64,000 nucleotides of DNA from Steinernema hermaphroditum (taxonomy: Eukaryota; Nematoda; Chromadorea; Rhabditida; Steinernematidae), in the NCBI GenBank assembly GCA_030435675.1, contig CM059625.1, forward strand, positions 16,368,001-16,432,000, given 5' to 3'. Below are positions 24,010 through 37,399 of this stretch, piece by piece (position 1 is the stretch's first letter; each line of letters begins with the position of its first letter). The position numbers and the translations under genes are program-made. Under the pieces are notes generated by a model, which saw only the letters and a list, made by a program, of their open reading frames with translations, did no database searches and was not told where the DNA came from.

Positions 24010-25660
24010 TTATGAGCCGAGAGGCAAGGGCACCTTTCGAGATCATCACGGGAGGTGCAAACTAAGGGTACGTCGCCTATTCTTGCTTAATAGCTTAATA
24101 TAACGAGCGCAAAGTTTCAGAATGAAGATCTCCATGGCCTAAGGCCAAGTTCTCAGCTAATTAAGTATAATATTGCCTAGTTTTACGGCTCTGTGTCGTA
24201 ATAAAGTGATATGGCCTGTCCGCAGCTGGAATCTTTCCTTAAGCAACGTTTTTTAAAGGAACAGAGATGAAAGATCGGCCGATTCCTGTACAGTCGTCTT
24301 TTGTGATGTTACGAAATGTTGTTTGTATATTTAGTACAGCTTGGTAATCACGTTTTCCTGAAGCGCATCTAAGGACAGGACAGAAATATTAAAGACTAAA
24401 CTGCCCGACGATCATAACTTTGCAAACGAGAAGTCAAAATCACAAAGGGTAACGGCGATTGTATAACACGTTTTCTCGATCGGGACCCCACTAACATGAT
24501 CAAGATCAAAAAGACGATGTTCCAAAACATATTTTAGTCAAATGCGATCAACCTGGTAGATCAGGGAGACCACGCGCAGTGTGTCTATCATATCTCTCAA
24601 GTATCTTTTAAACCTAAAAGAGAGTCTCTTGTCGAAGAAGGCAGCAGACAATGGCGACAGTCTGACAATCAGTGGAGCAGATGTTTTCATAAACAGTCGG
24701 ATATAAACAATAAGGTGTCGCATCACAGTGGATGGTGAGTCATGCTAAGAGCCAAATCAGCGAAGCATAAATAATTCAGGATTAGGATTACGCCCTGGCT
24801 CATCTTAATCAAATCTGATTGCCAATGTTTCAGGATTATCAACAGAACTTGCACACTTCCTCATGTAGCCTACGCGTCTCTCCCTAGAACGGAAGTGCTA
24901 TCAAATATGCATTTGCGCATCTTTGTTATCTTAGACTGCTTAATGGATTCTTTGAAGACTGTACGCGTGGCAGTGAATCATCTTGTTTTTTTCCACATGA
25001 CCAACCTACGTATTTCCCATTTTCTTGTCGCATCTTTCAGAAAATTACAGTATAATAATCATTAATCTGGAGATGTGAATCGCGCCAGAAATACTCCCAT
25101 TTCGTGGAGCGAAATTAAAGAATAATGGCTGACCGACCTCCCTAGAAGACTAGCTAGAATTATCACATTGAGGTAGCATGATTGCTGGCAATCAGACGCT
25201 ATTATCGACGAACTTGTCCGGACTTTACGTAACTTGAGCTGTTATCTAGAAATGGGTCCTTACAAGTACATAGATTATAACGGTCAATTTCAGGCATGCG
25301 TATGGTGTCTGGACGGAAAGGGCGCTCATTGTTCCCTGAATAGAAACAAGCGTGACGAAATATTTTCATGAACGACGCAAGTAAATTATTTGAAAGGAAC
25401 GTTTAGCTCAGTTGGAGACGAAAAACTTCGTGGAATTTGCCCGGAAAGCTGTCATTAAAACCCTAAAATCCATAAATTCGGTTTACACGCCTGTTTACGC
25501 CGTAAAAACTTTCGTTATTCTTCGTATCTCTAAAAATGGGTTGCATGAAAACAGAAGCCATGAGTATGACCGAACATCATAGTGTCATTTTCCTGTTGCA
25601 CAGGTAAGATAACAGATAACCACGTATCCGAGGAATAAAAGCCTGCTTCGCAAAGTAGTT
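24010..25660. other. Stretch without recognised genes
   Basis: AT-rich with short open frames only. A tRNA-A-box-like string near 25410 has no T-arm partner. No repeat or domain is recognised. Confidence 0.4.
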
Positions 25661-25669
25661 AGTGAGACA

Positions 25670-25948
25670 TTATCGGTCTGAAAACGCGCAGTGGTTTGCA
25701 CGAAGTCTGGAATTATTGGGGAAACGGCTCAGCCGGAAAAACATCTTGTTTAACGCAGGCAGCGCCAAGATCCAGAAATAGATGGACAATGCTGCAAAGG
25801 AGAAGATCTGTTGCAAAGGATTTAGAGCAGCAGAGAAGTAAGTATGCATGAAAAGCGAAACGATTTTGAGGGCAGCGGCGACGAGTTGCACCGACGGGTA
25901 ACCGGGCCATGCTGGCCAACGTGGTGCCATGGCCGAAAGGAGCGGCAT
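25670..25948 (-). CDS. Unidentified small hydrophobic protein or exon
   Basis: An ATG-to-TAA frame of 92 codons with codon use like the verified exons. The same frame continues open about 30 codons upstream. It holds two hydrophobic stretches of membrane-segment length, LVAAALKIVSLFMHTYF and FSFAALSIYFWILALPAL, separated by a short loop, after a Pro/Trp-rich start. No family is recognised. The plus strand is partly open too. It could be a terminal exon of an unrecognised minus-strand gene, a small membrane protein, or chance. Confidence 0.3.
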   Translation of the reverse strand: MPLLSAMAPRWPAWPGYPSVQLVAAALKIVSLFMHTYFSAALNPLQQIFSFAALSIYFWILALPALNKMFFRLSRFPNNSRLRANHCAFSDR

Positions 25949-27155
25949 AACTGCTTTTTGCGGGGGAACGCTGAGCTTTTCTTTGTGGTCGCCTGCGTAT
26001 TCCCGGTTATTATCTCTGGCCAGTCATTCCCCATTTCACCTTTGGAGTCGTGTGTGCATAAGCACAGATTTTCTGAAGCACCCTTGAAGGAAGCAAACGT
26101 TTTTCTTGAAGACTTTTCAAAAAAAGATTTAAGAATAAATTTCATCTCAAGAACGTGAACGTCAATTCAAAGATACATATGCTTTCAAATGAGTGAATTG
26201 CATAAGAGGCACATTAACATGATAGATGCGACGGCAGCGCGCTATTCTACATTTCATATTATGTATGCACGGTAGTCAAACGTGCATGAGAGCAAAGTTC
26301 GGCAGATTCACCAGTTTGTGCTGACCAAAGCCGAAGAGGCTCAAAAGTGCAGAAAGAGGGCGTACTCGCGAACAGACAGGAAGTTGCGTAATGGACAAGC
26401 GAACTGATTTGCCTCATTTTTGGGCCAAATGCAACTCTAAGAGGTTAGATAATGATGAAAATCGAAATTCAAAAGACCTTTCAGTCCGCTGTTTGCCGCT
26501 AAGCACAAACTAGAGACATATGGGGATTAATGTTTACCAAATCGATATCAGAAGATCTGCCGGGTCCAACAACGCCACATTCTCATAGTTCACTTATGGT
26601 TCATTGCTGATATCGAAATGGAAACGTCAAATATGCCTTAAATATTTCAGGGTCTATTACCTACTGTTGAACTCTCCATGAGAGAGACGATTAGAGACTA
26701 AGGTGAATCGCTTAAAAATGTTATAAAGCAATGTGATCTCTCTTCTAATTCATGGTATAAGTCCCCAAATAGTTTATGTTGCGGAGCTGCTGATAATACA
26801 CAAAACGTTGGAGATGCTCACGGAGAACCACCCTTTAGCGCAAAAATGCACGCGACCGCCGAAAACGAAGCTTTTACGGGGACATCGGACGGACGTCGGT
26901 CGGTCGCTAAACTATGCTTAATGAAGTAGTATGCAGAAGAGCGGCAAGTCGTTTCGGCGAGAGGACATCGCATGCAGAAGGGCACGCCGAGAGCAGCGCC
27001 GTCAAAAATCAAAAGGATCAACGGGAATGAGGAACAAGTGAGAGGAGCGCGAGGGGGAGGAACGGCTCGATGGACGACGCTTTGACGCCGCAAACAAAAA
27101 ATGCTCTCCTCCTCGGAAAAGCGTGACGAATTAATTTCCTTTTTTTATCGCTTAC

Positions 27156-27418
27156 AGGACTGGGAGTCAGCTTCCGTCGCGATTGCACCGCCGCATCTTT
27201 GGACTTCTCGTTGTGCTGGTTTCTCTCCGGCGATGGGGTCACGATCATATGGACGTGTTGCCCATTGCTGTGGTTGTGTCGCTCGTCTTCGGCATCACCA
27301 TCGATGACGAGCTCGCATTCGGAAAGCGGTGCCGGTAGGCAGATGAGATTCGATGCAAGCGACACATTGTCCGCGCTTCGGTACTGTAGCGCTTTTTCCA
27401 TGAGTGGTGACGGCTCAC
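27156..27418 (-). CDS. Candidate coding exon, likely 5' part of a minus-strand gene
   Basis: A good acceptor (CATTTCAG) is followed by 263 bases open in one frame and ending at a GTAAGC donor in phase 0. After an in-frame ATG near 27401 it reads MEKALQYRSADNVSLAS, a Leu/Pro/Cys stretch, an acidic and His-rich part, then RRKLTPSP. Third positions are C/G-rich. It splices in phase with the exon at 22956-23054, and that pair could continue in phase into soc-2 exon 2. If the acceptor is a spliced-leader site, this ATG could be a distal soc-2 start. The gene is otherwise unidentified. Confidence 0.45.
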
Positions 27419-27619
27419 CTGAAATGGACTTGTGATTAAGCGTTGCGTTGAATACGGAAAGAAAACGGAGACTAAACATCGCGTGAGGTTGAAATATGAC
27501 CGTAATGGAGTGGTGTCTCAAGTGGAGACGAGACTGACTTTCGGTCAAAATACGACTCGAGTTTCAGCTTTCAGGAAGAGAGGAAAACAGAGTGCGTCAT
27601 TGCCAGTGATACCTTAAAG

Positions 27620-30600
27620 GCACTGAAAAAGTCACAGTCAGAGAAACTCGTCCCATCAAAAAAACTAATTCCAGACCCTCACTGGGGTTTGGAAGAAAAC
27701 ACAAATCACAATGACGTGGGCTCTGTTAATACCTTCGGCTTTCGAAGGAGAGAGTTATTTTGGAGAAACCGTTCACGTTAAGCTCTCACCCATGAATTTA
27801 CAAATAAAATAACGGTCAAAGACTTTCATATCTCTGATCGGTTGTGTTTTTTTAAATGCTCGCTGTTCTCCTAGATGCGTCGGTAATAGTAACACCGCTT
27901 TGAGTGCCAGTTGGTAAAATTGCGCGAAAAATTTTCCGGTCTGGGCTTTAGTCAAATGCAGTCTACATTCCTGGTAGTCTGATTTTATTGGTAACCCTGA
28001 TCGAAGTAAAACAAACAATGTGCTCTTGTAAGCCATGCTAAAAAAGCTTTAAATGAGATCAAGTAATCCAGGTTTAGACTCGTGAAAGTACCTAATCGAA
28101 GACGCCATAATTATACTCGCTAAAATACGCCCCTGATCCAATCCTGATCACTTTTAAACATCAGTCCTGTCATCGATGTTTCGTATTTTGACCAACGGTT
28201 CAAGGCATGCTATCAAGCCAAACCAAAAGGGTTTGGATCATACCAAATTTTAAATAAACACTTATTAGAAGAGTCTGAAGAGTTAGTCGTCGTGCGAAAG
28301 AAGAGCACCACTATATACCTATTGTATACAGTTGTGATAACGTCTCACACCACCACGGACACGAAGAACTGAAACATTTCCGAGGAAGGAAGCCATCAGA
28401 GCTATATGAGGACTTTAGTGATCCTACGAACACTGATATCATAACATGGAAAAATAGGATCTCTCACGTAAAGCATTGCATGTGAGTAGTGCATTATTTA
28501 TCGCAACGCGCAACTTTTCTTCTGGGAAATGAGAACTTCAAGGCCAAACCTAATCAAACTAAAAGTGGAAAACGTTGTCCGCAAGTGTGCGCTCCCGAAG
28601 AATTGGCTTCGTAATCATAGCCTTCCTTCGTTTTCGTGTCAACGCGCACTCCATTCAGCGTCACAACCTCGTGCGTTCAAGCTCCTCGCATCATCGAGGC
28701 TCTGTTTGAGCTGTAGGTAACAGCGATTATACGTTGAGCGTCAGTATGGCACAACTTCACGACAATAATAAACGAATTAAGCATTAAGCAGACGACGGAC
28801 AGAGGACGGTAATTGAGTTGTTTATTTGCCCCGTTCGCCGAAATATATAAAGAAAGGGAAAATATGCACTCGGAGAAGGGCAGTTCTGATGGGGAAACGC
28901 GAAATTTGATTATGATCGATGCTGAGAAAAAAAGGTTGCGAATGGAGAGACGAAAATAATTAGAATATCGCCGTACTTTTCTGGTTCTGACGAGCATGTT
29001 TTACATGTCTATAGTCTGATCAAGAATTGAACTCTTTCAATTGCATAGTTCTTTGAATTCTATTACATAACGACAGATACCATGATGGGATCGACGCCTT
29101 CTCCTCGAATATCGTGCGCCATTTCGCAGTATGTGGAGAAGGTTATTGTTGTTTCTCTGGGCTTTATAAGAAACCTAAATTCATAAAACACTTGGATAGT
29201 GGAAAATCTGCTTGGAGTTTGTGTTCACTCAATCAAGAGACGATTCACAGTAATATCTTAATCGTATGTTTACGGGTATTGTCAGATCTGGCATCAATCT
29301 GTGTTCCACTTATACTGCAAACAATGCAGAGGCTTGCCCATCGTGGTCCGTCTGCATTCCGGCCATAAGCAAGATAATCATTAAGTTCTTCGATTTCATA
29401 GCCTCTGCTTAGTTCGCCGATTTGCAACAACTTAGATCAGCATAGGTTCTAGTCAAAGATAGAACTTAATTTCCAAGAAAAAAGGGAAGTGTCCATTCAA
29501 ATAAGCCTGCTGGAAGAAAACTTAAGCAGTGCTCACTCAAACGAGCAGGCATCAATCATAATCAGCAAGAACCACACAGGCCGCTGCTGTCGACAAGCCC
29601 CGGAAACTTATAAAATATGCTCAATCACACATAAATCTAATTTACTACCGCGTTAGCACACACTCTTTCCTATCAGTGGGTGGCCATTTTTGGTCATTCA
29701 ATGTTGTTATGTCGACAATCTATCAAACTTCGGACCTTGGCCTTCTGGCCAGATCGAATGCTATAAATTTTAGAGGTGTTCACCTTTGGGCGCTGAGTAT
29801 AAATCACTGGCCAGTTTTCGATTTGTTTAAGGCTGGGCTGGGTTTGCTATGCAATCTTAATATGGCCTGTAAAAACACGGTGGAAACATGACTGCACTTC
29901 CTTATGGTAGCTTGGATATTGAGATGGAGAACGTGCGACGCTTAAAGGTATGAGATTAGTCAGTCCTAAGTGGTGGATTTTCGCGTTTGTACACGCGAAT
30001 AGATGCCTTACGCCCTGCATGACATGGCACAGGGAAAGTTACTATAACACAGTACTCGCCAGTTGCTGCAATCAACTGTGCTAGGAACAATAATAGAAAA
30101 ATGTGGATAAGTGTACGGAGTTCCAAAATCCAGTAATCAGACAGGTAAATTCAAAACAGTTCAACTCTTGGCAGAGCACATGACGCTCTTCCAAACTGTA
30201 GGCTGCCTCATCACGCTTTCCGAGAGGCACACATGATGACCTGGAGAAGTCGCAAGGCCACTCAGTCACATTGCGAGTTGTCCAACGGATCGAAGCAGTA
30301 GACCGTTATGACCACGACCTTAAGACCTTCAGGAAACGCTTCGTTTGAAATCAAGATGTAAACAGGAATGTTGATGTCACTCCGGAATTTCTAGGCAGTG
30401 GGCAACACACGGACCATTAAATTTAAACCGCTAAAGCCAAGGGAATAACAAGAAAAAACGTTCTGCTAAGCGTTGTTGTCATAACACAAATTCCGACAGC
30501 TATTTTGGAGTGACGGGAATATTTTTCTCTGATATGTCATCACGTCATCGGAATTCACTTCCCATATAGAATTGAATTTCAAGAAGTTGCTATTTGGATA

Positions 30601-33600
30601 GCCCTATTTGGATAGTTTAGGATGTATAAAATCGGTCGGCAAACATGTTATGCCTTTTCTGATCATCATGTGATAAAGCTAATTCTGAATCAATCCGTTC
30701 TCGGGCTTCCAGCATTTTCGGTAATCACAGGAAAATAATAGACAATCAAGAGCACATCGACTTTCACGACATCTCATTCTTGTAAATATCCTGCCTATTG
30801 ACTGAGAAAGCATTGGCGTATGTTTAAGTGCGCTTTGGTCATAAATTGTGTGAAAAGCCCTTTCGGCGCACATGCTCTTTGCTCTGACCAAAGACAACTT
30901 TTCAACGACCCCACGTCTCAAGGGTATGCATAGATGACCTCATAAAGATTTCACTAATCAACACCACAATTTATAAAATATGCAGTTGTGCCCAAACATT
31001 GCTGCTTAATACATTTTCTAAATCTACTCTCTAGAGATCTCATCAGGCGTCCAAGAGAAGCGCATCGTTCCTTCGCCACTGAATTTTGGTTTTTGATCGA
31101 GAAACCTAATCTTTTCGTGAATAACAAGCACTATGACAATGCAAGAGAACTCGCGACACTTTGTGACACTTTTTTGACGGCCCTGATTCTCAAAAACAAC
31201 TGCAAGAAAAAATGCAATTACAGCGCTCAGCAGGAGAAATAAAAGAATGAAGGATGAAGTCCTGTGCGCAGAAGTATAATTCATTGGACACTGGCTTATG
31301 CGACAGCCGAAAAAAACATGGTCGACTTAGAGGTTCCCACGCACGTCGCATCAATTTGGAAGGGCAGCACTCAGCAAAGTCGGTTGCGCTGGTTAGGGCA
31401 TTTCGGTCGACTGCGACAATCGTCGAAATCGTTTAGAAAAGTACAAATAACCAGGCCACTTCGTAAATTAGGGCTAGTTAACGTCATAAACCACACATGT
31501 CACCATCGCTAACTTCCGTTTTGAAATCAGCTAGTTCCTTCACACTCTAAACCGCCAGGTCATCACGTTTAAACTAGGTAAGTTTTGTATTCGCTACGCA
31601 TAAACGGAGAACTGACAGGTCCCTTGATTTGTGCGTTTTTGTCCACGCGAAACATACGACCATGCAAAATAGGAACACAGAGGGAAACCGAACCTACACC
31701 GACCGATCACGAGTTCACAATAACACACACAAACACTTGAGATACCACCGTTCCATTGGTTCTACGTCTGCGGTGATGCTAATCCTAGCGTTTATGTAAA
31801 ATTTGTGAGCCACTCTTAGCCTATTTTGGGAGCACCATTGTTGCCACCCTCAGAGCTATGGTGTCTCCATCCGAAAGACCGTTATGAGTCTCGTGTGTTT
31901 ATTGCCTGCAGTCTACTGGTTTCATGCCGCCTGCTACTGGAACTCTAGCGCATAGGAGAGGGCGTCCGTTGTTGTTAAATTAAGTGATTGATCAAGTTAG
32001 ACATAAGACGATAGACATATGGAAATTTCTTGAACTTCTCGGCTTAAACAAGAAAATCTAATGGGCCAAAAATCCCGGAAATTTGATATTAGAAACGGAA
32101 TGCGGGCATTAACATTTGAGCTTCCGCTATGTGACTTCAGCTCCCACACTAAGATTGAATTTCATCAAATCCTGATCTAAAGCCCATAACTTCACGTATT
32201 TCACGTAGCGATAGCTTGTCTTTTTCTACACAAACAAATATGCCGAGCACCGATGGTAATGCTCCAACGGAGTGGAATAGAAAACAACCGGAAGAGTGAA
32301 CTTTGGGACAGTGTTATACTATGCATATAAGAACAACGAGGCAATGCGTTTTTGACACTCTTGAAACAAAAAAAACGGATTCAAAACATCGGCAAGGAAT
32401 GCTAAGCTGAAAGAAATACACCTCCTTTACCCAACTTTCAAAGATGGCCGCTCTCTCGTCAACAAGGTGTCATATTACATCTTCAAATGAAGGGACCATG
32501 TCGCAACGCAACAAACAACCAGATCGCATCTCAAACGCTCTTGAAAAATCTACATCCGAAAAATGTCGCCTGACACATATTGAATATGAATACAGGATTC
32601 TAGAGCGGAACGCGAAAACAGATGTTTAATGACAAGAAGAGCAGAGGCCGGTGAGTGACACCCGAAGGAAAAAACAAAATACTCATCCCGCATCTGCGGC
32701 GGCCATAAGTGAAAGGAATTGAGGAACCAACACCAGCAGATGATCGAAAGTGAAAAAAACAGAGTCGTCGAAGTGGCCCAGCGATGATTGTTTCATCACG
32801 CAGCACCAGCTGTTGACCTTGTCTACAACTTATCGCAATGAAAACGCCTTAAGTTGCCCGATTAGAAAGCAGACTATCTCCTATAGGAAAGACGTTCAAA
32901 GAACGCGGTTAAGTACAGCTCAAAGACAGACAGATGTGACAACGAATAGAAGGTTTGTTGATGGTATAAGTGGAACGCATGAGAGCCAACGTCAAGTGGC
33001 AGGCAATCATAAGTCCAGGACGATTATCAGCCTGGCCATTACCGCCAAAAGCACACGAGCGTTCACGGGAGTGGAAGCGTGAAATGGTGAGGCAACCCAA
33101 ATCGACCAGACTCAATGTTCTGGAACAGGATTTATAACTTTAGATGATAACTCCGGAAAGATTTTTTCGTTGGCTTCGAAAAGCAATTGTGCATAAATGC
33201 CCCGACAGAGGACAGAGCGAATAGCATTAACATGGTTCAGGTTCTAAGTCATTTGTCACGCGATATGGCCAAGGGTCTTGAGGCGGCCGATTAGCAAATG
33301 GAGTGCGCGAAATTAATACTCATTTTTTTGTCGTGCTCCCTCTCGAATTACCAATCGCTGGCCGCCCAATTGAGCTTAGATTCTGGATTGCTTTCACAAT
33401 TTCATGATCGCTTTCTAATAATAGCTCGCTAATGGATGTCGAGACGTGAGTTCATAAAAGCTCTGTGGCTAAGTGCCACTTAATATGTCTCTGTGATTGC
33501 AGCATTTTTTTCGTTTTGCTTAGTCGATTCTTATAAAAGCACCTTCAAACGTTGCGTAAATATAAGCACTTATTCGTAACGATGTATGAAACGATCGACT

Positions 33601-35080
33601 TCAATCATATTTGCAAATAGAACACGATGATAAAACTTTGTAGTCAAAGCCGATCATGGATCATATTATTCGTGGGTTTCTTTCAATTTCAATTCTTTCT
33701 AAGAGAATTCTAAAGCACCACTTAAACATCGCTAGCAAACTGGTGAAACATCGGACAACAGCAGACGATTCAGATCCGGGTTCAAGACCGGTTGTTTTTC
33801 GGTTCTTCAGGTCACCCGGGCAGACCCGTCAAAACAGGCAATTACACAAAGTGCAAAATAGAAGAAGGTGGAACGACAATGGAGAACCTCACGAGAACAA
33901 TGTATAGGCGAGCTCATCTCGGTCTAGACATGATGATTCAACACAGAAATCATTTCAATGCACGAAAACACATTGTACCAGAGAGTCCGAACTTGTTGGT
34001 CCGACCTGGAAATTCAGACTCATTTGCAAATTCCACACGAGTTCGGACAGCGATTCGGATTTGTTTCGAATTCGGCATCACTGACTGGTACATCAGCTAT
34101 GTGTTATATACATATATCGCCAAACTCTTTAAAAAGGAAGAGCATTACTTCTTGTTTTGACAACCGTCTCAAAATAATCCACATAATCCTATTTGCCAAA
34201 TTTTGCCAAAAGTTCCGACTCTAGCACGTTTTTTTCGTTTGTTTCTCATAGCAGAGCGGACCAAAAACAATAGGGAGTCGAAACCAGAGCTATCACGTTG
34301 CAGTTGTTTTGACAGCTGATATAACAAGGTCTTGTGGTATAATGTTTTCTGGATGCGGAAACATTTCTCTCCGTCGACGCCAACATTTCTGATAAACAGC
34401 CCTTTTTATTTTAAGGGATCTGAGTTTAAAAGTCTTCAACGATGAGTTTGAAGGATGGCGGTTCCCAATATTGCTGAGGACCGATTGTGCAGTATTGAGA
34501 ATACTTCAAACGCGAATCTTGGGTGGCTACCAAAGCCATGTCACACTGCCTCAAATTTTGCATAACTGACTTTGATTCTATGTAGAACAGTCTGGAACAG
34601 TAGCGTCTTTGCAAGAACCAACCGCGAGGACGATCCCATAGCAAACATTCAATTAGCCTAGCAATTCAACTGAAAACGCCTATTTCCAACATGTCACCGC
34701 ATACGCACATAAGAGTAACATTCCTCGTCAGTATTCACATGGCGAGAATCATAGGAGAATTTATGGTTCATTCATTAATAATAAACAAGGGAAGAACAGT
34801 CACAAATTAGCAGTATGGAAACATGTGTATACGCAGTTCTGACGTTTGTTATTTGTTCAATTAAGAACACAATTGTAAGCTGTGTTCTGAAGCTCAACAA
34901 TTGGACAGTAGATACGTATTGTTTTTTAATATTGCATGGCTAGATGTCATAGGGCAAGGACTTAAGAGTAACAGCTTCGAGAGTTAGTTTGCCGTTTATG
35001 TGAACAGAAACACATAGAGGGGAATTGTTTTGTGCATATGTCAACTGATGATACATCATGACCATAGTAAGAAATGTGTG
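27620..35080. other. Long gene-poor region
   Basis: About 7.5 kb with no recognised gene on either strand. Open frames are short and lack splice context, and the longest (33792-34160 and 32750-33082, plus) have random-looking codon use. A possible fragment of a retrotransposon tail lies near 31.3 kb. No tRNA, satellite or CRISPR-like array is seen. Confidence 0.45.
31300..31512 (+). mobile_element. Possible decayed non-LTR retrotransposon fragment
   Basis: The plus frame contains QQSRLRWLGHFGRL, which resembles the RLRWxGHxxR signature near the C terminus of RTE/CR1-type reverse transcriptases. Nothing else of the element is recognisable around it. The match is short, so chance is possible. 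Confidence 0.25.
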
Positions 35081-35088
35081 TATGTGTC

Positions 35089-37269
35089 TCAATGAGAGGA
35101 AGCGGATTTCTTGCTCTTCTCGCTGCCTTCCTTCTCGTTTTTCCCGATCAAAATAAATGACGAGCGAACGCGACGCCTGTTAACGAGCTGAGGGGAGCGA
35201 AAGTTGTTGGTAACTATTTCTCGCAGAACGTTGAGCTGAGCATCCAGATGATTATTTATAAGCACACGGTGGGCCTACCTGTTTCCTGCCGAGTGTTATA
35301 GGTCGTCGAAGGACTGTCCAAATAATGCACTCGGTATACGGTGGAGTGGTTAGTGATCCCTGGTAGGTGTAGTACGACATTCGATCTACAAATTATAATC
35401 TACGCCGTTGACTGTGTGAAGCGAAAAACCGTCAAATGAAGGTTCTTAATGAACATTTCGTACCAGGTTGCATTAGGGCTGGATGTGGGGGGAATCGTGT
35501 CACACAAAACAACAGGGTGGCAATCACTATGCAACAGCCTGTATTTGGAACACCGTTCATAATCATTAAAGCTCTCAAAAAGGTCATCTTATTTATTACC
35601 AGTGCTATTATTCATAGTAGCTTTTTGCTATCCAATGGAGCAGTGTTGCTGCTTCAAGGTTACCGCGGGAGACAATAATACGATCGTGAACCCCATGATT
35701 TTCTTAATTCTTCTAACCACCAAAACCATCTTATCTCAGAGCCTCCGTCTACGCTTAGTTCCGCATTTTGTTTTCAACACATTTCCCGAGCATTCCATTA
35801 GTATCACGCTTCGATAATCGCTAATTTATTTCCTTTCTGAGCTGCTTATTCAATATCTTTTCTAATTGAGCGAGAAACACCCACCTGGCAACAGCGTTGT
35901 TAGGTCAAAATCCTTTCCCACGTCAGCCCTTCCATCTCCTTGCCGGGCCTTTTCGACCGCCTTGACAACGGACTGGAACCCTTCATGATCCTCTTTTCCT
36001 TCCTGAATGGCTATCACATATATTTTGTGGCAACGAAATTGGGCTTACCGCTAAAAAGATTGCTAACACCGTACATCCATCACTGTTTCGAGTGGCTTTT
36101 TCGAAACTGCCATACTTCCTGTTCCAGAATACGCAATGCAACTAAATAGCTCATGCTTGATTAAATTTAACAGAAAAGGGACATACTTCTCCTCCGAACT
36201 GTCGACCTTCCAGCAGATGTTCACTACCGCATTTACGAGTTCCACCCCAGTGAGCATGGAACTGGATTAACTGATATGTTCCGGGGAGGTGTGATCCAGT
36301 TATGGCTGAAATAGTGTGTACATATGAACAATATAATGGCATCTTACAAGTGGAACAGTCGTCCTTCATCCAGCATGTGAACCCATGGTCCGTAACCTAT
36401 AATTGCAGTATAACACCAGGCCGTATTATGTATTGTAGCATTTCGTAAGGTGATGGAAAGTGAGAACAGTCCAATTTTAAAACTGATATCTTCGCGGATA
36501 TTGAAAAATGAACTCAAAGATGAGCAGATGAATCACAAGTGCACATGAAATCTGAAGCCACCGGAATGTCCCAAGCTTGATCGAGGTGTAAGAGCTTACA
36601 CAATGTACTCATTATGCACTCATCTCCTATTTTTCGCTACATTTTGTGAGCCACTATGTGAAAAACATGTAATGCAACAAAATACAACCTGTTTCGTATA
36701 CTTTATTATGTATCCTCTTCGGATTAATGGAAAAGCAAACAGAAATTTGAAACCTTCTACTATGAAAGTATGGGTCATATAACGTTAAGTTCTCATATGT
36801 TGTAAAGATATCACATCTATTTACGGCACTTCCGTAATCCAGTTTTTACGAATTAGACAATGCAAAAGAAGAGAGGAAAGATATAAGCTGTTTATCCCGA
36901 TGGACATATAAAGATCGCGGCGCTGCGTGAGATGTTTTTACTTGAGCAACATTCCAAATGTTTTCACAAATTTATGAAAAAACATTGCATTAAGGCCTAC
37001 CTCAACAGATTCGGTATCTCCAGGGGTATATTTCAGTTTCAAAGCCGAGGCCCTCAATTTTCTATCATAGTCGACAATGTCCTTCGTGATGTCAATCGGG
37101 CTCTGCTTTGATCCGAGCTTATCCGCTGAAATCGACTATCTCAATTTCACTTCAAGATAGAGCTTTTTTGTACAAATGCTAATTAAATACTTTAAGCGAA
37201 TCTATGCCTACCTTTTTTAACTCCGGGAGTGGTTCTCGCCTTACTACCCGACTTCCGTTTGGCCGTCAT
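35089..37269 (-). CDS. Alpha-carbonic anhydrase, eight exons
   Basis: Zinc enzyme interconverting CO2 and bicarbonate. Minus-strand exons in order are 37269-37212, 37125-37001, 36396-36348, 36305-36187, 36141-36049, 36002-35885, 35385-35279 and 35235-35089. They total 816 nt, or 271 residues. The family marks are QSPIDI, QFHAHWG (Gln92, His94, His96), SEH (Glu106), ELHCVFWN (third zinc ligand His119) and YQGSLTTPP (Thr199). DHGF aligns with the proton-shuttle His64 region. All catalytic residues are present, so it is predicted active. There is no signal peptide, so it is probably cytosolic. The N terminus is unusual: a basic Lys/Arg-rich leader replaces the Trp-rich first 25 residues of typical members. 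The start follows a TTTAG acceptor 9 bases upstream. An alternative first exon may lie at 39530-39593. Confidence 0.93.
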
Positions 37270-37277
37270 GTTCGCGT

Positions 37278-37301
37278 CTAAATGCGAGAAGTGAGAAAGA
37301 A
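37278..37301 (-). other. Probable spliced-leader acceptor of the carbonic anhydrase gene
   Basis: On the minus strand a long pyrimidine-rich run ends TTTAG nine bases before the ATG at 37269. No upstream exon is needed for the reading frame, so trans-splicing is the simplest reading. Confidence 0.45.
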
Positions 37302-37399
37302 TGTAGTGGGCATACGAACAGTGTTCAGTGAAAACATCAACGTAACAATTCAAAAAAGACTACAACGGCATTTTGGCCAGTGGCCACAAATCAATAGAG

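Noticed and set aside
25405..25430. tRNA-like A box (TAGCTCAGTTGG)
   Set aside because: No B box (GGTTCRANNCC type) follows within tRNA distance and no acceptor stem can be formed.
13144..27530. Shared string CAAGTGGAGACGA at about 13.15 and 27.52 kb considered as a transposon family
   Set aside because: A single 13-base match is expected by chance many times in 64 kb and the flanks do not align.
32750..33082. A 110-codon plus frame
   Set aside because: No ATG start, no splice context, no coding-like third-position bias and no recognisable motif.
33792..34160. A 122-codon plus frame
   Set aside because: Codon use and composition look random and it overlaps another plus frame. No domain.
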